A stretch of 64,000 nucleotides of DNA from Elephas maximus indicus (taxonomy: Eukaryota > Chordata > Mammalia > Proboscidea > Elephantidae): contig NC_064825.1 in the NCBI RefSeq assembly GCF_024166365.1, forward strand, positions 105,910,480 to 105,974,479. Direction: 5' to 3'. Made by a program: the position numbers and the translations under genes. Under the pieces are notes generated by a model that saw only the letters and a list, made by a program, of their open reading frames with translations, did not search any database and was not told where the DNA came from. Each line of letters begins with the position of its first letter. The stretch's first letter is position 1. This document shows positions 35,421-48,014 of the stretch, piece by piece.

Positions 35421-36404
35421 TTGTGCTTATTGCTGGGACGGAATGGTGGTGTGATCGGGAAAGTCTTGGTAATTGACTTCTATAGTGATGGTGATGTTCT
35501 ATGAATCAATCTACTTGGGGGTTACATGAGTATTTAATTTTTTTAAATTAATTTGCTATATATATAAATAATGTTTTTTTTTGAATTTTTGGTGAAAGTT
35601 TACACTGCAAGTGAGGTTCCCATTGACAATTTCCATACAAATTGTTCATTGACATTAGTTACATTTATCAAAATATGTCAACATTCTCTTTGTGTTCTGT
35701 TTTTCTATTTCTAATACTCTACTTTCCTTGCCCTCTTATCTTCTCATATTGCTTTTAAGTGATTGCTAACTTTTTGGTCTCAAACTGATGGTTTTTAAGC
35801 AGAGCACCAATCTTATACATAACTTCCTTTATTTTGTGTGCCACACTGCTTTTTTGCTAAATGCTAATCTCAGAGGATAAGGTCAGTGATAGGTTGAAAG
35901 AGTGTCTCAGGGTGATAGTCTCAGGGAACCCTCTGTTCTCCACTCTTCCGGTTCTCCCTTTTTTTTTTTTAGTAAGAATGTGAGTTCTGCTCCACATTTT
36001 TCTCCCATTCTATTTGGGATCATCTGTTGTGACCTGGGCACCATTTAATACTTCTGGTATTAGAGTAGATGAGTTTGTGGCCTGTGTAGACTTGTTTGAT
36101 CTCTGAACTTTTGCTTATTTTCTTACTGTTTTGTTTCTAGGGATTAGAGACTTGTACTTGTACCATAGAGAGCTGTTTGCAAGTTTAGGACCCCAGATAC
36201 TGCTCACTTCTCTAGGATGTAGATCATGACTTTTGTGGACTATGTTATGCCTATTGACTCAGTTGTCTTATAAGACTATGGTCCTAAGTTTTCAAACTCA
36301 GAAAACCAATCTTAAAAGGAGGTTGGTTATATCTGTGGAGTATCTGTATTTGTGTCTCCAATGAGTATATGTGCCCACACCCACATATTTGTATTTACAC
36401 ATAC

Positions 36405-36565
36405 TGCTGGAGCCCTGTTGAGCAATGGTTAAGAGGTCAGACTGCTATCCAAAAGGTTGGCAGTTCTAATCTACCAGCCACTCTTTGGAAACCCTATGCG
36501 GCTGTTCTGCTCTGGCCTATAGGGTCACTCGGAGTCAAAATAGACTGGACGGCAAGCAGTGTTTT
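36405..36565 (+). repeat. AfroSINE-type SINE in L1 3'UTR
   Basis: Begins tggagccctgttgagcaatg, then ccaaaaggttggcagttcta and a gtcaaaatagactggacggc tail. No counterpart can be seen in the other L1, which lacks this 3' part. Confidence 0.9.
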
Positions 36566-37159
36566 TTTTTTTCACAGATACATCTATCTGCTCTCACTTA
36601 TGCACACAGTTGTGCCTACCCATATAGCAATATGCCTATACCCCTCCATATGTCCTCAAACACTCGTTTTTACTTTGGTTGTGCTGTGCTCACTACATCC
36701 ACATTAGGTGTCACTTTTCCCATCACTAAAAAATAACTACAAGTCTCTTTGATCAAATGTGTACTTTCCCCTCTCTCCTTCTCTCTCTGGTTGCCTCCAA
36801 AGAACATTGGTCTCTCTGTATGTATCTTTCTTGTGTTCTTATAAAACAGGGAACACATAATATTTGTCTATATATGCTTGACTTACTTCACTTAGCATTA
36901 CGCCCTACAGGCCCGTCCATGTTATAATATATTTCACAGGCTCATCTTTGTTCTTTATGGTCATAGAGTATTCCATTTTATATATGTACCACAATTTGTT
37001 TATCCATTCATCTGTTGATGGGCAGTATGGTTGTTCCTATTTATTTGCTGTTGTGAATGAAGCAGCAATGAACATTGTTGTCCATATGTCTGTTCATGTC
37101 ATTATTTTGAGGTCTCTAGGGTAAAAAAAAAAAAATTTTTTTTTTTTTAGGGTATATAC

Positions 37160-37320
37160 CTGCAGACATGGTGGTGTAGTGGTTAAGAGCTCAGCTGCTA
37201 ATAAAAAGCTCTGCAGTTTGAATTCACCAGCCAACCACTCCTTGAAAACCGTGTGGGGCAGTTCTACTCTGTCCCTTGGGCTGGCTATGAGTCAGAATTG
37301 GCTAGACTGCAATGGATGCA
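37160..37320 (+). repeat. AfroSINE-type SINE inside L1 (shared with 15355-15530)
   Basis: Sits between ggtatatacct and tatacctaggagtggg, the same L1 position as the SINE at 15355. Confidence 0.9.
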
Positions 37321-38463
37321 TATACCTAGGAGTGGGATTGCTGGATCATAGGTTAGTTCTATTTCTAGTTTTTTGAGAAATTGTCATACTATTTTTCACA
37401 GGAGGTGTACTGTTTTACAGTCCCACCAGCAGTGGATATAAGTTCCAATTTCCCTGCAAGTCCACCACAATGTTTATTGTTATCTGTTTTTTTTTTTTTT
37501 TTTTTTTCATCAGTGCTATTTTAGCTGGGATAAGTTTGCATCTCATTGTAGTTCTGAGTTGCATGCCTTTAATGTGCAATATTTGTGAGTATGTTCTCAT
37601 ATGTTTGTCGTCTGCTGAGATGAACTCTGGTGAACTGTCTGCTCATTTTCTTTGCCTAACTCGTGAATGTGTCATTTGCAATTTTTTTTTGTTGACTTAC
37701 TGCAACTTTCTACAGATGTTAGGGATTAGACATTTATCAGGTAAGTCATTTCTGAAGATATTTACATAATCTGTTATCTGCCTACTCTTTTAATAAAATC
37801 TCTTGAGGATCGATAGTTTTTTTTAATTTTTATGAGGTCCCATTTCTCTATTTTGCATTCTTTTATTTGTGTTTTTGTGCTTATGCTTATTATTCTATTT
37901 TTACAAAAGCTTAGGTCCCACAGTTTTCTCCCTATGTGTTCTTTTACAAATTTTAATGGTTTTAGGTTTATCATTTAGGTCTTTGACCCATTTTGAGTTA
38001 GTTTTTTTCTATGGTGTGAAGTATGGGTCCCACTTCATTTTGCTACAGGTGGTTATTCAGTTTTGCTGGCACAATTTATTAAAGAGATTGTTTCTGCCCC
38101 ACTGAATGGACTATGACTCCTTGTAGAAAACCAGTTGTCCATAGATAACTGGGTTTAATTCTAAAGTCTCAATTCTATTCCACTGGTCTACATATCTATC
38201 ATTGAACATATAATAGGATATTTTGATTACAGTGGCTGCATAGCATGTTTTAATATTGGGGACTATGATGCCTCCTTCTTTGTTCTACTTCTTCAATATT
38301 GCTTTGTCTATCAGTGGTTTCTTTTCTTTCCATATAAGGTTGGTTATTAGTTTTTCCACTTCACTAAAGAATGTTGTTGGGATTTGTTTTGGGTTTGCAT
38401 TGTATCTGAAGGTATTTTTTTGGAAGAATTGATATTTTCACCATATTAAGCCTACCAATCCAT

Positions 38464-41253
38464 CGATATTCTAGGCATTAGTGAGCTGAAATGGTTTGGT
38501 ATTGGTCATTTTGAATCAGATAATCATATGGTCTACTATGCCGACAATGACACCTTAAAAATGAATGGCCTTGCATTCATTGTCAAAAAGAATATTTCAA
38601 GATCTATCCTGAAGTACAGCACTGTAGTTGATAGGATAATACCCATACATATACAAGGAAGACAAGTTAATATGACTATTACTAAAATTTACACACTAAT
38701 CACTAAGGCCACTGAAAATTCAAGATATTTACCAGCTTCTGCAGTCTAAAATTGATTGAACATGCAATCAAGATGCATTGATAATTACTGGTGATTGGAA
38801 TGTGAAAGATGGAAACAAAGAAGAAGGAATTGTAGTTGGAAAATATGGCACTGGTGATAGACGCAATGCCAGAGACAGCATGATAGGATCTTTGAAAGAC
38901 CAAAGACTTCTTCACTGCAAATACCATTTTGCACCAACATAAATGGTGACTATACATGTACGCTATGAGTAGTAATCAACTAGAGAGCACTGGGTTTTTT
39001 TGGGGGGGGTTTTATACATGTGGACCTCGCCAGATGGAATACAGAGAAACCAAATCAACTACATCTGTGGAAAGAGACGATGAAAAAGCCCAATATTATC
39101 AGTCAGAACCAGGCCAGGGACCAACTGCAGAACAGACCATCAGTCGGTCATATGGAATTTCAAGTTGAACTGAAGAAATCAAAAAAAGTCAACGAGAGCC
39201 AAAGTACAACTTTCAGTATATCCCACCTGAATTTAGAGACTGTCTCAAGAATAGATTTGATGCCTTGAACACCGATGACTGAGGACCAGACAAGTTGTGG
39301 AATGACATCAAGGACATCATCCATGAGGAAAACAAAAGATCATTAAAAAGAAAAGAAACAAAGACCAAAAGCGATGTCAGAAGAAACTCTGAAACTTGCT
39401 CTTGAACATTGAGCAGCTAAAGCAAAAGGAAGAAATGATGAAGTAAAAGACCTGAACACAAGATTTCAAAGGGCAGCTCAAGAAAATAAAGTATTATAAT
39501 GACATGTGTAAAGACCTGGAGATAGAAAACCAAAATGGAAGAACATGCTCAGCATTTCTCGAGTTGAAAGAACTGGAGAAAAAATTCAAGCCTCAATTTG
39601 CAATAGTGAAGGATTCCACGGAGAAAATATTAAATGACAATGGAAGCATCAAAAGAAGATGGAAAGAATACACAGAGTCATTATACCAAAAAGAATTGGA
39701 TGACATTCAACCATTTCAAAAGGTAGCATGTGATAAGGAACCAATGGTACTGAAGGAAGAAGTCCAAGCTGCACTGAAGTCGTTATGAAAAACAAGGCCC
39801 CAGGAATTGAGGGGGTATCAGCTGAGACGTTTCAACAAATGGATGCAGCACTGGAAGTACTCACTCCTCTATGCCAGGAGTTTTGGAAGACAGCTACCTG
39901 GCCAACTGACTGGAAGAGATCTGTAAATCTTCCCAAAATGGTGAATCAACTGAATGTGGAATTTATCGAACAATATGATTAATATCACATGCAAGCAAAA
40001 TTTTGCTGAAGATCATTCAAAGGTAGCTGCAACAGTATATCAACAGGGAGCTGCCAGAAATTCAGGCCAGATTTAGAAGATAATGTGGAACCAGGGATAT
40101 CATTGCTGATGTCAGATGAATTCTAGATGAAAGCAGAGGATATCAGAAAGATATTTTCCTGTGTTTTATTGGCTATGCAAAGGCATTTGATTGTGTGGAT
40201 CATAAGAAATTCTGGATAACATTACAAAGAATAGGAATTCTGGAATACTTAAGTGTGCTCATGAGGAATCTGTACATAGATCAAGAGGAAGTTGTTCAAA
40301 CAGAACATGGGGATACTTCATGGTTTAAAGTCAGGAAAGCTGTGCCTCAGGGTTGTATCCTTTTGCCATACCTATTCAATTTATATGCCGAGCAGATAAT
40401 CCAAGAGGCTGGCCTGTATGAAAAAGAATAGGGCATCAGGCTTGGAGAAAAATTCATTAACAACCTGCTTTATGCAGATGATACAACCTTGTTTGTTGAA
40501 AGTGAGGAGGACTTGAAGCACCACCAATGAAGATCAAAGACCACAGTCTTCAGTATGGATTATTCCCCAACATAAAGAAGACCAGAATTCTCACAATCGG
40601 ACCAATAAGCAACATCATGATAAACAGAGAAAATATTGAAGTTGTCAAGGATTTCATTTTACTTGGATCCACAATCAACACCCATGGAAGCAACAGTCAA
40701 TAAGTCAAGAGATGCATTACGTTGGGCAAATCTGCTGTGAAAGACTTCTTTAAGGTGTTGAAAAGCAAAGATGTCACCTTGAAGACTAAGGTGCACCTGA
40801 CCCAAGCTGTGGTGTTTTCAGTCACATCATATGCAGGCAAAAGCTGGACAACAAATAAGGAAAACTGAAGATGAATTGTTGCCTTTGAATTGTGGTGTTG
40901 GAGAAGAATATTAAATGTACCATGGACTGCCAAAAGAACCAACAATTCTGTCTTGGAAGAAGTAAAATCAGAATGCCTCTTAGAAGCAAGGATGGTGAGA
41001 CTTAATCTTGCATACTTTGGACATTTTGTCCAGAGAGATCAGTCCCTGGAGAAGGACATCATGCTTATTAGAGTGCAGGGTCAGTAAAAAAAAAGAAGAC
41101 CTTCAATGAGATGGATTGACCCAGTGGCTGCAACAATGGGCTCGAACATAACAATGATTGTTAGCATGGCACAGGGCCAGGCAGTGTTTCCTTCTGTGGT
41201 ACATAGGGCCTCTATGAGTTGGAATGGGCTCGATGGCACTTAACAACAGCAAA
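38464..41253 (+). mobile_element. RTE-type (BovB-like) LINE inserted in L1, 5' truncated in the endonuclease
   Basis: Flanked by the 8-bp duplication caatccat (38456-38463 and 41254-41261). It begins at the endonuclease ISELKW region and continues through RT to the 3' tail. FIGYAKAFDCVDHKKFW (Asp of motif A changed to Gly) is near 40170-40215, QGCILLPYLFNLYAEQ (motif B) lies in 40195-40431, and motif C YADD is intact at 40471-40482. Frames at 38528-38749, 39504-39788, 39785-39982 and 40195-40431 are separated by stops and shifts, so it is inactive. Confidence 0.93.
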
Positions 41254-43967
41254 CAATCCATGGGCACTAGATATATTTTCATTTTTGTCTTTTTTAGTCT
41301 CTAGAAGTTACTTTTTATAATTTTCATTACATCAGTATTTTATGTGCCTGGCAAGGTTATTTCCGAAGTATTTTGTCAGTTTGGGGGCTATTGAAAATTG
41401 TACTATTTTCTTCATTTTGGGGGGATGGGTAGTAATATTTGTTAGTGCAGAGGAATACAACTGATTTTTGTGTGTTGATCTGGTACCCTGCAACATTGCT
41501 GAATTCTTTTATTCTATTAGTTCTAGCACTTTTCTTACACAATCTGTAGGGTTTTCTATGTATAGAATCATGTCATCCACAAATATAGGTAGTTTTACAC
41601 TTTCTTTTCCTATTATTTCTAATTCTCTTCTTATTGCTATGGCTAGGTTTCCAGTTTAATGCTGAATAAGATTTGACACCCTTGTCTCCTTCCAGTTCTC
41701 AAAGAGCAGGCTCTTAGCCTTTCTCTCTTGGGTATAGTGTTGGCTGTTGGTTTTGCACATACGCGCTCAATTATGTTGAGAGATTTTCCTTCTATACCTA
41801 TTTTTATGAGGGTTTTATCAGGACAGGGTGTTGAATTTGATTGAATGCATTTTCTGCATCTATTAATAGGAGCATATGGGGTTTTTTTGTTATTTTTATG
41901 TAGTGAATTAAATTATTTTTCTAAAGTTGAATCACCCTTGATCATGAGTTCCACTTGATTATGGTGTATGGTTTTTTGATATGTGGCTGAAGTCTGTTGG
42001 CCAGAATTTAGTTGAAAAATTTGCATCTATTTTTATAAGGGATAAAAACATTGGTCTGTAATTTCATTTTTTGTGATGTTTTTGCCTTTTTTAGTTATCA
42101 GGGTTATGATGGCATCATAGAAAGGTTTTGGTAGTGTTCCTTTCTCTTCTGTTTCTGAAGAGATTGAGTAGGATTTGTGTCACCTCTTCTCTGAATATTT
42201 GATGGAATTATCCAGTGTAGCCATCTGGTCCTGAGTTTTTTCTTTTTGTTGTTGTCACTCTCTTGAAGACAACTTCAACCTCTACTTTTATAATGGGTCT
42301 GTGAAAATTTTCTACCTCTGTTTGTGTTAATTTAGGTAGGTGGTGTGTTTCTAGGAATATGTCTATTTCTTCTGGGTTTTCAGATTTGTAGGAATACAAT
42401 TTTTTCATAGTAATCAATTATGATCTTCTTTATCTCTTTTGGATAGGTTGTTATGTCAGCAATTCATTCCTTAATTTGGTTATTTGCCTCTTCTAAGTTT
42501 TTTTTTTTTTCCCAGTCTAGCCAGTGGTTTGTCTATTTTGTTGATCATTTCAAAGAATCAACTCCTTGTTTTGTTGATTCTTTCTGTTGGTTTTCTATTT
42601 TTTATTTAGTTTATTTTAGGCCTGATCTTCATTATTCCTTTATTCTGGTTGCTTTGGGCTTCTTTTGCTCTCTCTTTTCTACTTGTTCAAGTTGTTGGTT
42701 AAAGTTAAGCAGTTTTGGATCTTTCTTCATTTTTTAATGTAGGCACATTTTGCTATGAATTTCTCTCTGAGTACTGCTGTGTAACAAAGCTTTTTATATG
42801 CTGTGTTTTCATTCTTCCAATTTTGTAATTTCACTTATGATATTTTTTTATAACCCAATATTTTTTAGTAGGGTATAATTTAGCTCCCATGTGTTATTTA
42901 TTTATTTATTTTTTCCTTGCTTTTTTTCTGTTGTTGATTTCCAGCTTCGTTCTGTTACGGTCAGAGAAGATGCTTTGTTGACTCTAAATTTTTAAAATTT
43001 GTTGAGAATTATTTTATCCTAGCATATGGTTTATTCCAGAAAATGATCCATGTGCACTGGAGAAGAACATGTATTGTTCTGATACTGAGTGGCATGTTCA
43101 GTACATGTCCGTTAGGTCCTATTAGATTATGGTTTTATTTTTGTTCTTAATGCCCTTAGTGATCTTCTTTTTAGATGTTTTGTCTATAATTAAAAGTGGT
43201 GTTTTGAAGCCCCCTACCATTATTGTAGAATTGTCTTTTTCATCTTTCCTGTTTGTCAGTATTTGTTTCATATGCATTGCTGTTAGGTACATATATCTTT
43301 ATAATTGTTATGTCTTCTTATTGAATTGACAGATTTATCATTATGTAATATCCTTTTTATCTATTGTCATAGAATTTGATTTAAAATGTATTTATCTGAT
43401 ATTGGTATGGCAAACCCTGAACTTTTTTATTTATTCATTGCAGGGAATATTTTTCCGTACTTTTATTTTCAGTCCGTGTCCTTGCATTTGCTTTCTTTGT
43501 TCTTCTCTTTTGTTTCTCTTGAGACTTGATGCATTCAATTATTGTGTCTTCTAGTTTTATTCTATCTTCTGTCTGTTTGATTTTACTGTTGAGTGTTTCT
43601 CTTGCTTTTTATAAATCAGTTGCTTTCTTCTTCAGTTCTAGTAGTTCTTTTTTTATGTTTACAGTTTCATTGTTGAATTTTATTTCTTCCCTCCATTTGT
43701 TTTCTGATCTCCACTAGTTTGTATTCTGTATTCTTTATCTTTCTTTAAACATATTTAGCATCAGAGTCTAAAAATTATCAATTCTTTGCATTATTCTGAC
43801 CTCCATAGGAGAAATCTCCACTTCTTCAGGTTTTGCAATTGATGAGCTCTTCTTATCTTGTGACTTTGCATGCTTTACTATTTTTGTTGAACTTGGGCCT
43901 TTTTGTTATTTTTAATTTTTAACTATAAATTTGGTTTTCTGGTTTTTGTGGCAAAGTTTTCTGATTT

Positions 43968-44165
43968 GGCACCCCTTTTGCACTTTAGCCAAGCTCCCGG
44001 CTGACAACCAAAAGGCCAGTACCTTCACTGACCAGCCACTTCATGGGATAAAATATTGGCATCCCATCTCCACAAAGACTGACATACCTGGGAACCTTTG
44101 GGGCAGCACACTTTGCCCCACAGGATCTCTATGAGTCATAATTGACCCAGCAGCAATGAACTTGG
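43968..44165 (+). repeat. AfroSINE-type SINE inside L1 5'UTR (shared with 22120-22315)
   Basis: Diverged copy with gctgacaaccaaaaggccag and ggatctctatgagtcataat. Same site and orientation as in the paralogous L1. Confidence 0.85.
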
Positions 44166-44925
44166 TGTCTTCTTCTGAGAACCACTAGAGGGCACTCTTA
44201 TCATTAAGTTTTCTTCAGTGTTTAATCATGAGTTCTGGAGGGTTGATCTTTGGAAATCATTACGCATGCACTAGAGAGAGGGTGATTAGCTAGTCGCCCA
44301 TGATACGTAAGCTGTGGGGCTCAATTTTCCTGAGGAAAAGCTGAGGGCTCTCTATGTCTTTCCCTCATGGGCACCCCTGCACAGACTCTCCCACAGTGTC
44401 CCCCTTTGGGCAGGGAGGCATTCCATTACCTCTGTGTCACCCATAATCTGAACTGTTCCCCTCACCCTGCTGCTAGTACAGTTCCTCCTGGTCCTAGTGC
44501 CCATCTATCTTGAGCCTCATCGAAATTTAACAGCACTCTCTTACAATGCCCCAGTCTCCCTTCAAGCTCTTTCAAACTCCCATGGCCAAATTATGTTGCC
44601 TTAAAATTTGGGCTACAGCTTTCTAAGATTACTTCTCTTTCTGTGTTCACTGTTTGGGGTGTTGCCCAACACTGTCCCAACATGGCTGACATGAAAAAGT
44701 GCTCCTGATAATAGAGGGTAAGTTCTTCCACTTCCGTGCCATCCCTGCTCCTACGCTCTCCTGCTTCTGGACTCACCCAGACTCTCCAACACCTCGCCTG
44801 TCATCTAGTTCTCAGATTTCAGCCTGTGATTGTTTTTATTCGTTGTTCAGTGTGCTAGTTTCTGGGGGAGTAAATGAGAGCATACGCTCACTTTGTCATC
44901 TTGCTCAGCCCACTCCCACAATATA

Positions 44926-46802
44926 TTTTATTTAAAAAAAAGATGAAGCCAGAGAGTTTGGCATTTTCTAAAATTTTCAAAGAGTTAGACTTTTGTCTTT
45001 AATGTAATATAAAATTATTGGATATTTGTAAATATAAAAATGAAATAAACCATTTCTCTATTTTTTTTTTTTTAAAAAGTCCTGTAAATAATCTGGGATT
45101 AATGGTTTGTAGGAAGTTAAGAAATGAGACAAGTAGATTCCTTTGGTGATAACTGCTCAAGACCAACTTAATGACAATGATTGCTTAAAGAGAAAACACA
45201 TGTAAAAGTGGCTGTGTTTTGGAGATGTCTAGAGATACGTGTGACAGGTGATAGAATAAGTAACTTTTACACCTTTGTTTATGCAAATTGAGCACATATG
45301 GAAATCATTTATTGATATGAAGAAGACTGATGGGAGGAATCAGTTTATGGGTGAGAATGAAGCATCAAAAGGTATATTGTATTAATCTTGATTTTGATAT
45401 CTTTGAGTTTTGGATATAAGATTTGCAGAAGTAAACTGAATTTTTCTAGATATACAGTATTATTTTCAATACTTAATTGAACTTTATTATATTTATACTC
45501 AAAAATGAGGATACATATAGATAGTAGCTAATATTTTTAACATTTTCCTCATTAAGAACATGATAATATTTTCATAATGCAAACCTCAACTTTTCCAGTA
45601 GTTGAGATAAAATAAAGTTAAGGGGAAGTAAGAAATTATGCCTGTACAATTCCTGAATCAAAAGCGTTTGTTGTAAGGATACAGTAAAGGCAGTTACAAC
45701 ATGTTCAGTTCTTTTATTATTAACCATAACTTCAAGTCAAACAATAGGTATTGAGCCTCTAAATATAGACTTCTACTTCTCCATCCTGAGTGAGATAGTT
45801 TCCAATGGGAACTTTTTAAATGTATTTTTTCTGACATCACCTGAGAGCAAGTGAATCAGAGGCATCATTTCTGTATTAAGCCAGAGATGATTGTAAAGCA
45901 TGGAAAAGACTGAAAATCATAAAATAGGCAAAGTTAAATTGATTTAAGGAAGAACCTGGATAGCATAAGTAAGCACTTTACAATCAGCTGCTAGTGGAAA
46001 GGTTGGCATTCAGTGGCTCTGCAGAAAAGGCCTGCCTATTTATTTCTGTAAGATCATCGCCAATAAGACCTTATAGAGAATAGTTTACTCTGTAACACAT
46101 TGATTCACCGTGTCTCAGGCTATGATTCCATGACAGCTAACACCAACAATAACAACTGACTTAAATCACGTTCAAAAGAGAGAAGTATATATATGATTTT
46201 TTTTTTTTTTTTTTTTTGCAATACAGCATAAATGAACAAGTACTTATTTGGATTATATTGAGTGTGAAAGCAGTGTGGTGACGATTAATTAACTTCCTAA
46301 TTGTCTCCATGATATCTTTGTTCCTAAGGCTGTAGATAAGAGATGTTAAGGAAATTCCTTAATCGCAAATGTGATCATAATTACAGATATAACAATGTCA
46401 TATGATAAACTAAATCAGAGGTAGGTGTGCTCTACACAATGTATTAATTTTCACACCCAAAAGAAAAAAAGAATACATATACACCCATTGCCATTGACTC
46501 CAACTCAGCAACCCTACATAAATTTATGTATTTATGCATATATCTTTTATATAGAGAGAGAGTCAAATATAAAAATTGACTTTGAAATATTAAATAATTT
46601 TCCGTGTCAAACAAAAACTAAAGTGATGAGGACCTAACTCAAACCCAAGTCTAGAAATAGAACACAGGTGAAAACCTAAAGTTCAAACCCATTGCCACCA
46701 AGTCAATTCCGACTCTTAGTGACCCTAAGGGACAGAGTAGAACAGCCCCATAGGTTTTCCAAGGGGCAGCTGGTAGATTCAAATGGCCAACATTTTGTTT
46801 AA
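44926..46802. repeat. Start and left flank of duplicated unit C
   Basis: Aligns with 23086-23823 and 26440-28074 of unit B, without unit B's private L1. It holds a diverged plus-strand SINE (about 45950-46150), a T-run (46199-46217), the OR relic at 46284-46337 and a minus-strand SINE (about 46683-46800). No intact gene. Confidence 0.8.
46284..46337 (-). pseudogene. Relic of an OR C-terminus (TM7 end) in unit C
   Basis: The minus strand encodes IYSLRNKDIMETIRKLIN without a break. This is the universal OR TM7/C-tail signature (IYSLRNK plus RKL), but it differs from the OR10AG-like copies, which read NKDVI(I/M)ALRKLL. Upstream the frame decays at once and no TM6 can be read. It may be the remains of a second, older OR gene downstream of each OR10AG-like unit. 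The short length limits certainty. Confidence 0.55.
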
Positions 46803-47045
46803 GAGCACTTATTGTTTACCTCGTGTCTTGTCACTATTCCCTAAACAATAGTGTATAGCAACTATTTACATAGCATTTACTTCATCTTAGATATTATGAG
46901 TAACCTGGAGATGATTTATAGGGAAGGTTGTGCATAGGCTATATGCAAATATTGTGCTATTTTATATAAAGCACTTGAGCATCCACATATTTTAGTATTC
47001 TTGGGAGTCCAGGAACCTATCACCAGTAGATACCATGGGAATGCT
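46803..47045 (-). mobile_element. MER2-like DNA transposon remnant, unit C
   Basis: Paralogue of 690-966 and 28075-28315 (gtcactattccctaaacaat; gatgatttatagggaagg; ttcttgggagtccaggaacc). Confidence 0.75.
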
Positions 47046-47365
47046 GTATAGTTTTAATTAATGCATATTGTAAACCTGGTTTTTAAAATGGGTGTCACAA
47101 CTGTATGGATACTCATGGAAATGAATGGTATCATTTACACTAAGTGATACAACAGATTATACATTATAACCAACTAAATTAAATCAGCCCAAACAAAAGT
47201 TCTTAAGGAGGGAGAACATTGCACAATGAAATTATAGAGTTACTAATGGAATGATTTGCTGTCTGCTAACATATATATTACTTAAATAATTTGAGCAGAA
47301 AGTTCTGACAGCATTGCAAGTAATTTTTAACTTGGAAATAATTTTCACCGCATGAAAAGAAAAGG

Positions 47366-47917
47366 TGTCTTTTTTATCAGGTGCTGCTGTAACAGAAACA
47401 CCAAAAGTATAACATAGCTTAAGAAAGAGAAATTTATTCACTCACAATCTAGGAGGCAGAATTCCAAACTCAGTGTGACAGTTCCAGGGGAAACTTCCTC
47501 TCTCTGTAGCCTTTGGGGGAATGTCTTCGTCACCAATCTTCCCTTGGTGTAGAAGAATCTTAGTGCAGGGACCAGGTTACAAAGGACAGGCTTCCACCTG
47601 GTTTCTTCATTCTTGGGTAGGAGGACCCCTTCTCTCTGCTCACATCTCTCTTTTATATCTCAAAAGTGACTGACTCAAGATACAAACTAATGTTTTAGAT
47701 TGTGTCCTGCCTCATTAACATAACTGCTTATAATCCTGCCTTATTATCATTACAGATGTAAGATTTGCAATGTATGGGAATAACATCAAAACAAACCTAT
47801 TGCCTTCTAGTCAATTGTGACTTATAAGACAAAACAGTGGGCAATCATACTATACTGGGAATTATGGCCTACCCAAGTTGACACACATTTTTGGGGAGCA
47901 CAGTTCATTCCATAAAA
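47366..47917 (-). mobile_element. Solo LTR (MaLR-like), unit C
   Basis: Orthologue of 28610-29159, with the exact 5-bp duplication aaagg at 47361-47365 and 47918-47922. Non-coding. Confidence 0.82.
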
Positions 47918-48014
47918 AAAGGTATAGTTAAAGGTATACCTTTGTTGAAATTTGATTAAAACTACATAAGATATAAATTTTATTACAATTTAATTGACTT
48001 TTAAATGAAGTGAA

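Larger units (their letters stand above)
35575..44925 (-). mobile_element. L1 LINE, minus strand, with RTE and SINE insertions
   Basis: Nearly end-to-end old L1. 3'UTR at 35575-37150; ORF2 from about 37.3 kb (interrupted at 38464-41253 by an RTE) to 43.44 kb; ORF1-like coiled-coil part at 43.5-43.7 kb; 5'UTR to 44.92 kb. A minus-strand ORF2 peptide at 42208-42417 has KLYSYKSENPEEIDIFLETHHLPKLTQTEVE. ORF1's C-terminal part and the start of ORF2 appear deleted near 43.44-43.50 kb. Paralogue of 15346-23085. No working ORF. Confidence 0.88.
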
